A DNA stretch of 64,000 nt from Calycina herbarum (lineage: Eukaryota > Ascomycota > Leotiomycetes > Helotiales > Pezizellaceae). The stretch spans positions 124,001 to 188,000 of the forward strand of contig LLEY01000007.1 of NCBI GenBank assembly GCA_001414485.1, given 5' to 3'. Below the pieces are notes generated by a model, which saw only the letters and a list, made by a program, of their open reading frames with translations, searched no databases and was not told the DNA's origin. Positions within the stretch are counted from its first letter, which is position 1. Every line of letters starts with the position of its first letter. Made by a program: the position numbers and the translations under genes. This document shows, in pieces, positions 57,865 to 64,000 of the stretch.

Positions 57865-59644
57865 ATGTCTTCTGTAGCTCTAAGATCGAAGGATGGAGAA
57901 CCCTCTCAAGGTTAGTGTCCCTCAAAACATTTCTTGTGTTCAGTATTGAGAATGATACAATTTGCACTGAATTCTTTAATTGCTTTCCTTTTAAGTGAGT
58001 AACAAGCTAATTGAGAATGCTTCCCGAACATGCAAAACGAGCAACTTCAAGATGGATGTGGTAAAAGCCAACTTCTTCAAAGTCAATTACCTTAAGGAGA
58101 GTGCCGTCAAACTTGTCCGGTACAATTTATCATTTTTTGCCGCGGACAAGGCTCAGCCAACCAAATCCCGCGAGATCAAAGCTGCAACCAAACATTTATT
58201 AATCAAGGAGTTGATACGCAAATACAGGCCACTGCACGAAAACTGGAGCAGCGACTACAGCTCTATCATCATTTCTGCTAGTCCACTTTAGTCCCCGAAT
58301 CCGTTCCCCAGAGGGAAAGTTCGAGACTTAGGTCCCCTGACGAGAAAGCCGAGAACTACAGAGAGCTTTGTCAGGCAGTTTTCAAAAAGGCCCCGAGACC
58401 TGCTTCGCTCGACGATTTCTTCTTTCTATTCATACTCCCTGGGAAGGACACTATTCTCTACCCAGAAATAAAGCGCTAGGCTGACTGTGAAGCTGGGGTT
58501 CCTTCAGTGTGTGTCACCTCTTTCAAACTCAAGAAAGCTAAGAATGATCCCAAGATTCTCGCAAACATGTGCTTGAAGATACATATCAAGCTGGGGAGAG
58601 TGACGCACCAGATTACCCCAGGAGGTTCTAGCAGCGAGCAAAAGCTTGGAGCAAAGCCTGGAACAATGATTATAGGTGCAGATGTGACACATCCTGGCCC
58701 ACAAGTGGAAAATTGTCCGTCGATGGCAGCGGTCGTGGCAACTAATGACGATGTATCAAGCCAGTATCTCGGTTCCGCACGATTGCAAGAGAGCAAGCAA
58801 GAGGTAATTGCCTATCTGGTGAAGAGTTGAGTTGTAGCTGACTTTTTTTTCAGAGCATTTCTGACTTGGCTGGAATGGTCAAGGAGCGTGTTATTGCTTG
58901 GTTCCGCAAGGCAGTGGCAAGCAAGTCAAGCCCAAGATTGCCATCGAACATTATCTTCTATCGAGACGGGGTCAGCGAAAGTCAGTTTGCCATGGTCGAC
59001 AAGGTGGAAAAGAGCCAAATTATGGAAGGGTGGACAAATGCGTTAGGGTCTCTTCTACAAGACCCCAATAACCAGATCACCCCACAGGAGAAAGACCGGG
59101 CTCCAAAGCTGGTTTTCTCGTCGTCATCAAAAGACACCAGGCTCGCTTCTACTACGATGGTAAAAATAAAGGCGACGTTAATCTCCCGTGCGGGACCTCT
59201 GTTCATTCTACAGTGGTTCTCCTAAACTACCCCCCACCGGGAAAGCCAACGACTGCTCGAAACGCCCATTATGTTGTCATTCACAACGATACGGAGTTCA
59301 AACTTGACACTTTGATGGCCATTGTAAGTTGATAATTCATTTATCTACATACTCTCTTTCTAACCTTTATACTGTAGACCAACAATATCTGTTACACCGG
59401 GGCACGGGCTACCAAAGCACTCTCTGTCTGTCCCCCTGCTAGATACGCTGATCTCCTCTGCGGCCGTCTCAGATGCTATATGAAGCCAGTTCTTGACAAG
59501 AAGCCCAACTACGTGATTAATTCTACTGCAGACCATATTTCAAGCCGTGAGAAGGACGAAAGAGTCTGGAAGGTGAAAAATTCCGACGCTGGTCGAAAGA
59601 ATCCTTGGAACGAAAGACTCGACAACTCTATGTTCTATCTCTAG
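57865..59644 (+). pseudogene. Argonaute (QDE-2-like), internally deleted and mutated
   Basis: The remnant starts at 57865 (MSSVALRSKDGEP). The N domain follows a short intron: VVKANFFKVNYLKESAVKLV, then HLLIKELIRKYRPLHENWSS. It ends at SSIIISASPL and a stop. The linker, PAZ and much of the MID domain are absent, and the sequence resumes at 58340 with NYRELCQAVFKKAPRPASLD. A TAG at 58478-58480 replaces a Trp-like position (PEIKR-stop-ADCEAGVPSV). The PIWI domain keeps IIGADVTHPGPQ and IIFYRDGVSESQF, which hold the first catalytic Asp and the Asp of YRDG. A frameshift near 59110 comes before VVIKRHQARFYYDGK. The C-terminus is complete (NPWNERLDNSMFYL, stop at 59644). Introns at 58810-58855 and 59324-59377 look normal. 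The gene cannot make a working slicer. Confidence 0.85.
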
Positions 59645-61771
59645 ACTACTTCCCTGTCAAATCTTTTCTCGTTTCTCTTTGGGTTGTTTTCTCTCCTTTT
59701 TTCTTCTACTTCCTTTCTTCATTCTGTTTTACTTTCCAAAACCTCAAAATGGGCTAGTTGTTCATATCGCTTAGTCTAAGACATTCTTGTTTATCTTTAT
59801 TTTTCGCACTTATTCCTGGAGCTTGAATTCCATTGGTTACTTTGATTAAGCTGGCTCAGTGGCTTGGCTTTTTTGCAGGAAGTTGAATTTGTTGGATGAT
59901 GGGACTTGCTTTGGTGAATTGAGATTCGCGGACTTTTGGTGGAATGGTGAGAGGCGGAAAGGACAAGTTTTGGCGTTCTCAAAACATTCGTTTGTCTCAT
60001 TAGCTGCTATGCGATGTCACATTCAATCTTAAGGAAATGGTGGCCCTTATAATTGCAAACGACAAGTTCTCTTGGTTCTGGTGACTTTTTGGATCTAAGG
60101 CGCGAGAGAGAAAGGATGTAAGAGACTCTCGGTCAATGCTCTAAGTACGCCCGTCTGGCTTCTTGTTATTCTATAATTCAAGGACAATTCTCAATTACAC
60201 ATTTTCCGAATCTGTTTAGAAGAATGGAGAGACGCCTTTCGAATTGCTCTGGAAGTCCTCGTAATATGATACAAGTACTTTTTTACGATTCGTAGGGGGG
60301 TGGGTGTACGCAGAGCATTTGATCTTTCGACCTGAGATTGACTTGACAATCGTGGTGTTTCTTATTGTCTCGCGAACCGGGATTTGTCACGAATGATTGG
60401 GTGCCAAGAAGCGCATGCGTGATGGCGAATTATGGTACTAAAAAACGTAAAGAACCCAGAAACCGTGCCTTACGCGTGCGTAGAAGCTCCAGTTCAAATT
60501 CCACTTTTTCAACGTCTGATGTCTTTTCATCATTGAGCTCACTGCAGGTTATTTCAATTGTTTTTTCAGTTCGGTTTTCATAAATGGCAGCAATTCGCTG
60601 TTGCCGCGTGTCAACGCATACGAATTCGAGCATGCGAATATTATTGACATGTTTCGGTGCCGAGGTAGCCCGTGGTTCCTTCCCTTTGTACCTCCGTACT
60701 GGCAAACTTCCAGGTTCCCCTATTCGGGTTCTTATCTCTACCAGACGAATTCCCAGGTCTTGATATCGTCCGAAGCAACCTTATACAATGCTTTGCTAAG
60801 AGTTGTGCAGGAAGCTCATACGATCAGGTGGACGTTCTTTGCGTTTGTTGTGCATGTTCATGACGTCGTTTCAAAATAAAATATACCACCTACCCAGGTC
60901 GATATTTTCTTCCAGCCCTTCGTGTATCACCTAGAAAGCCCTCATTTGGAAAAGCCAAGCCATTTTATCTTTTGCAGTCTGATTTTGGGAATTTCTCGGA
61001 CCTGTACGAGTATTTTGATTCCAAAAGTCCCAAAAGTAAGACCCGAAAAGCGAAAAGCCTAATACGACCCGAATGCTCGGCGGTGAGGTCCTTGATCAAT
61101 TGGCACATCCAATCGTCTTATCCGTTTGCATGAAAGGACGAATATCCGCCGCCTCCGGAGCGGTGACGGGTTAACCCAAATGCTACTCTCCTAGTCTCTC
61201 CACTCCGCCGTGTAACTGATTATTCTCTGCAATTGGATGGGAAGGGGGGATTGGCAAGGCTGTCAAATGCGATGACGGGGACCTGTCCACACGCGACAGA
61301 CTGCTGTTCCTGGGAAGTAGGCAGTTCGGACATTTCCAGGATCCCGCCGGCGAAGATGATAGGTATTGTCCCGTAGCCTCTTGCTTCTCTCTTTCCCATG
61401 TTTTTTTTTTGTGGCCGATCTTTCTTTCCTCTTATGGAACTTGATTTCCTCAATCTCTGGATTATTCTTCCTTTTCGCGCGCTTTTGCTTTTGAGATCAA
61501 CCTCTCCTTCCTGATTATGTTGGGGGATATTCCCCGCGCCATTGGGCGTTTGCCCCTCCATATCTACAGGACGTTGCTCAACCGGTTCGTTCTTTCCCCA
61601 TGCCTTCCCTGCGGATTTGCGTCATTGAGGGAGAAAACTCCGGAGTTCCTGTGCTAATATGGGGAATATAGACACTCGTTTTTTGGTCTACTTAGGTTTG
61701 TTTCCTGCGGTATCCGGTACAAACAATGGAACTCTTGCTGATATGGACGGTCTAGACACATTCTTATTAAC
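59645..61771. other. Intergenic; one doubtful ORF at 60430-60705 (minus)
   Basis: About 2.1 kb without a supported gene. A minus-strand frame at 60430-60705 reads MLEFVCVDTRQQRIAAIYEN and then EKVEFELELLRTRKARFLGS. It looks protein-like but has no start context or family I recognise. A frame at 61220-61561 (minus) is Lys/Arg-rich and lies in the leader of the next gene. Both are left uncalled. Confidence 0.35.
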
Positions 61772-62958
61772 ATGACATTTATTTTGATGTGGATCACAAC
61801 TTTCAAGAATGGTAGGTACACTTGCGATCGCTTCCAGACACCCACCTACTTCAAGAAACTTGCTGACTCTTTCTTTCTTCCAGCATATCGAATAGATGCC
61901 TCCATCCGACCGAAAATCCGAGTAGACTACCTCGAGCGCGCGGATCAATGGATATTCGACTTTACATTCTCAGGATTGGTGGTACAATGTCTCTTCTCCC
62001 TCCTCGGATATTCTTGGATGTACGCTCTCACACGTCGCTCAAAACTATCCATACTAGCAGCTATCCCACCATTCGCTCTCAACATCCTCTATGCAGGAAC
62101 CCACACTCTTTGCGCACCCCTTGATGTTTTTGTGGGCTCCCCTTCCCCCCATACCCTAATTCTAGATCGAAGCTGACTAGAAAACAGGCATGGTTATCAT
62201 ACGGCGTAATCCACTTCCTATCACCCTTCCTAGCCGCCTTCTGGCTCTGGCTCTTCGCTTCCCCCGGTGTGGTGTCGATATTCGCATGGAGTTTTGGAAT
62301 CCAGAATTGTCTCGGCATAATCACACATCTCTCTTTTCCCACCGCAGCACCCTGGTATGGAGATCAATACGGCTACCCTCTCCCACCGGGAAACTACAGC
62401 ATGCCAGGTTCTGCCGCAGGACTTGTGCGTGTTGATAAAGTGCTGGGAACACACATCTACCAAAACGCCTTCAAAGCCTCGCCCCTTGTTTTCGGAGCCT
62501 TTCCTTCTTTACATGGAGCGTTCAGCTGTTGCTGTTTCTTCTTCATCGCCCGATATTCACGAAAAGGAGCGTTCATGCTTGGGTTTTACGTTTTGTGGCA
62601 ATGGTTTTCTACGATGTATTTGAGACATCATTGGCGGATCGACCTTCTAGGCGGATTAATCTATTCTGCTTTTGTATTTTCCATCTTCTACAGGAGTTTA
62701 CAGCGTATGGATAAAGCCTACGCCCTTGGAATATCGGGAGGAAATGGATGGCAGAGGTTATTCGAGAACACACGATTACAACATATTTTCGACGGAAAAG
62801 CTGGATACGAAGCCGTGTTTTCAGGTTCTGAGGAGGGCAGTTTGGATTTCGATAAGCAGGAGAGAGAAGATTCGGATTCGGATTTGGAGAGGGGGTGGGT
62901 GGATGATTTGGGGTTTACTTGGAAGAGTAAGGATCCTAGTACCAAGAGGGAATCTTGA
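61772..62958 (+). CDS. AUR1/IPT1-like inositolphosphotransferase (PAP2 superfamily)
   Basis: This is related to the enzymes that transfer phosphoinositol onto ceramide (Aur1) or onto MIPC (Ipt1) in Golgi membranes. Three exons (61772-61811, 61884-62131, 62188-62958; introns 72 and 56 nt) give 352 residues in phase. The start is MTFILMWITTFKNAYRIDAS after splicing. Several membrane helices are visible. The family block PWYGDQYGYPLPPGNYSMPG is followed by FGAFPSLHGAF (catalytic His about residue 205) and the last motif STMYLRHHWRIDLLGG (His about 244, Asp about 248). Those motifs in Aur1 are usually SLHS/SLHA and THHYxxD, so the R-H-H-W form suggests a paralogue rather than Aur1 itself. The C-terminal tail is acidic and soluble (QEREDSDSDLERGWVDD). 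Confidence 0.88.
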
Positions 62959-63545
62959 AGGAACGCGTACGAGACTTGCATGTACGAGTATTGAGAAAGC
63001 GAGGAGCTGTGTACGCGGCTTTTTTTCTCTTTGGGCGTTTAGGGGCGTTCAGGCTTCGGAAGGCTCGGATAAGCAGCGAAGCGGTCGGGACAATATAATT
63101 CTAATTTTTCCCTTTCCTGAACGAACTGAATCAGTTTGAAAAGCTTATTTGAATAAGGGACCTGTTTTGCGGAGCTGAGAGAAATGAGAGGTGACGACTC
63201 TTAAGAATTAGATTCCGGTGTCCGAGTTATTGGATATCATAACTCGGGAACTATGTTTTCCGAACCCGAAGGGTTTTGTTCACAGCTTTCGGCGCGGGAG
63301 GAGAGACGATCACGTGGTGGGGCTTTGGATTTGAGAAAAAATGATGGAGACGGAGGAAAGGAATTTTCAGTAGAGTGATATACAAATTGGCTTTTAGGGG
63401 TTCCAGTTGATGTCTTTTTTTTTAGCTAGTTGAAAAAATGGTCACGAGGTGAATTTCCTATTTCGGATCCCAGAATTGTTATTGGTTGAATCGTGATCAT
63501 AAATTATTTATCATCAGCATATACCATCATCATCAATCCATCACA
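62959..63545. other. Intergenic spacer and promoter of the FabG-type gene
   Basis: No exon was seen. A CATCATCATCA-rich leader precedes the start at 63546. Confidence 0.5.
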
Positions 63546-64000
63546 ATGCGACCTCTTCGTCCCTTTCTTTCTCAAAGAATCAGAATAATAAACCCCATTC
63601 TTCTCTCAATACCCCGTTCACATCAATCGACCCGTCACTACTCCTCCCCGCCCTCTTCAGGTCTCCTAACAGGCAAAAAATGCATCATCACAGGCGCCTC
63701 ACGAGGAATCGGTCGCGCGATCGCTGAGAGATTCGCTAGGGAAGGCGGGAGTTGTATTTTAATCGGTCGAAACGAGTCTCTGTTACAGGTGGTCAAGGAT
63801 AGTTTGGGGGGAGAAGAGGGACAGGAACATGAGATTGTAGTTGGGGATGTGGGGGATGAGGGGCTTTGGAGGGGGAGTTTTAGGGGGAGGGTAAGTTTTA
63901 TTTTCTTGTTCTGTTTTCTGATCATTTTTGGGACTTGATGATTTATCGGGGGTTTCTGGGGTATTGATGATATTCCTGTTTTCTGGCTGGGGGTGAAGTG
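63546..64000 (+). CDS. Mitochondrial 3-oxoacyl-ACP reductase-like SDR, 5' part only
   Basis: This is a short-chain dehydrogenase with an Arg/Ser-rich, probably mitochondrial, presequence (MRPLRPFLSQRIRI, then HQSTRHYSSPPSS). The NAD(P) motif TGASRGIG sits at residues 49-56, followed by RAIAERFAREGGSCILIGRN. Exon 1 (63546-63890) ends at a GTAAGT donor, and the catalytic Ser-Tyr-Lys part lies beyond the window. The resemblance to FabG/Oar1 of mitochondrial fatty-acid synthesis is inferred from the presequence and the family; other SDRs are possible. The start at MRPLRP was preferred to an upstream in-frame ATG at 63486 because it opens the presequence. Confidence 0.75.

Noticed and set aside
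57416..57877. 153-codon plus-strand frame upstream of the Argonaute remnant
   Set aside because: No domain or splice support; it overlaps the real Argonaute start in another frame.

Overview
The window is nuclear DNA of a filamentous ascomycete. Genes are split by short introns (about 45-80 nt, GTAAGT-like donors, CTAAC/CTGAC branch sites), the core genes are typical Pezizomycotina orthologues, and AT-rich blocks carry the C-to-T/G-to-A skew expected of repeat-induced point mutation (RIP). HET, 2EXR, APH-type and DUF1996 genes fit a leotiomycete (Sclerotinia/Botrytis-like), but the species assignment is inference. No tRNA, rRNA, CRISPR or bacterial feature was seen. Spliced models were built by hand; where total coding length could be checked, it divides by three.

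Region 1 (1-4.8 kb): a RIP-degraded AT island abuts a truncated, frameshifted GMC oxidoreductase, followed by a divergent AMP-binding (ANL) protein with one apparent frameshift. Region 2 (5.5-25.2 kb) is the housekeeping core: nucleoporin POM34, the HID1 trafficking protein, a Trk potassium transporter, an epoxide-hydrolase-like protein without its catalytic motifs, an orphan proline-rich protein, the mitochondrial insertase OXA1, the outer-membrane import protein MIM1, and the Cdc48 cofactor Shp1/p47. OXA1 and MIM1 lie head to tail, both serving mitochondrial membrane-protein insertion.

Region 3 (25.2-36 kb) is gene-poor: a LINE reverse-transcriptase scrap, a small RIP-mutated element with terminal direct repeats, one DUF1996 secreted-protein gene, and a nested pair of non-autonomous DNA transposons. 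The outer one is about 1.07 kb with a perfect 8-bp target duplication; the inner one is a 432-bp palindromic foldback element. Region 4 (36-49 kb) is an accessory, decaying zone: a previously unrecognised three-exon gene for a Cys/His-rich small protein, an acidic pseudogene with several lesions, a HET-domain pseudogene, an intact APH-like kinase, a gene that seems to have lost a splice acceptor, and a short 2EXR protein.

Region 5 (50-64 kb) returns to core genes: DNA polymerase delta subunit 4, an amidase, a small secreted protein, elongin C (four exons), an Argonaute pseudogene lacking its middle part, an AUR1/IPT1-like PAP2 enzyme, and the 5' end of a mitochondrial FabG-type reductase cut by the window edge.
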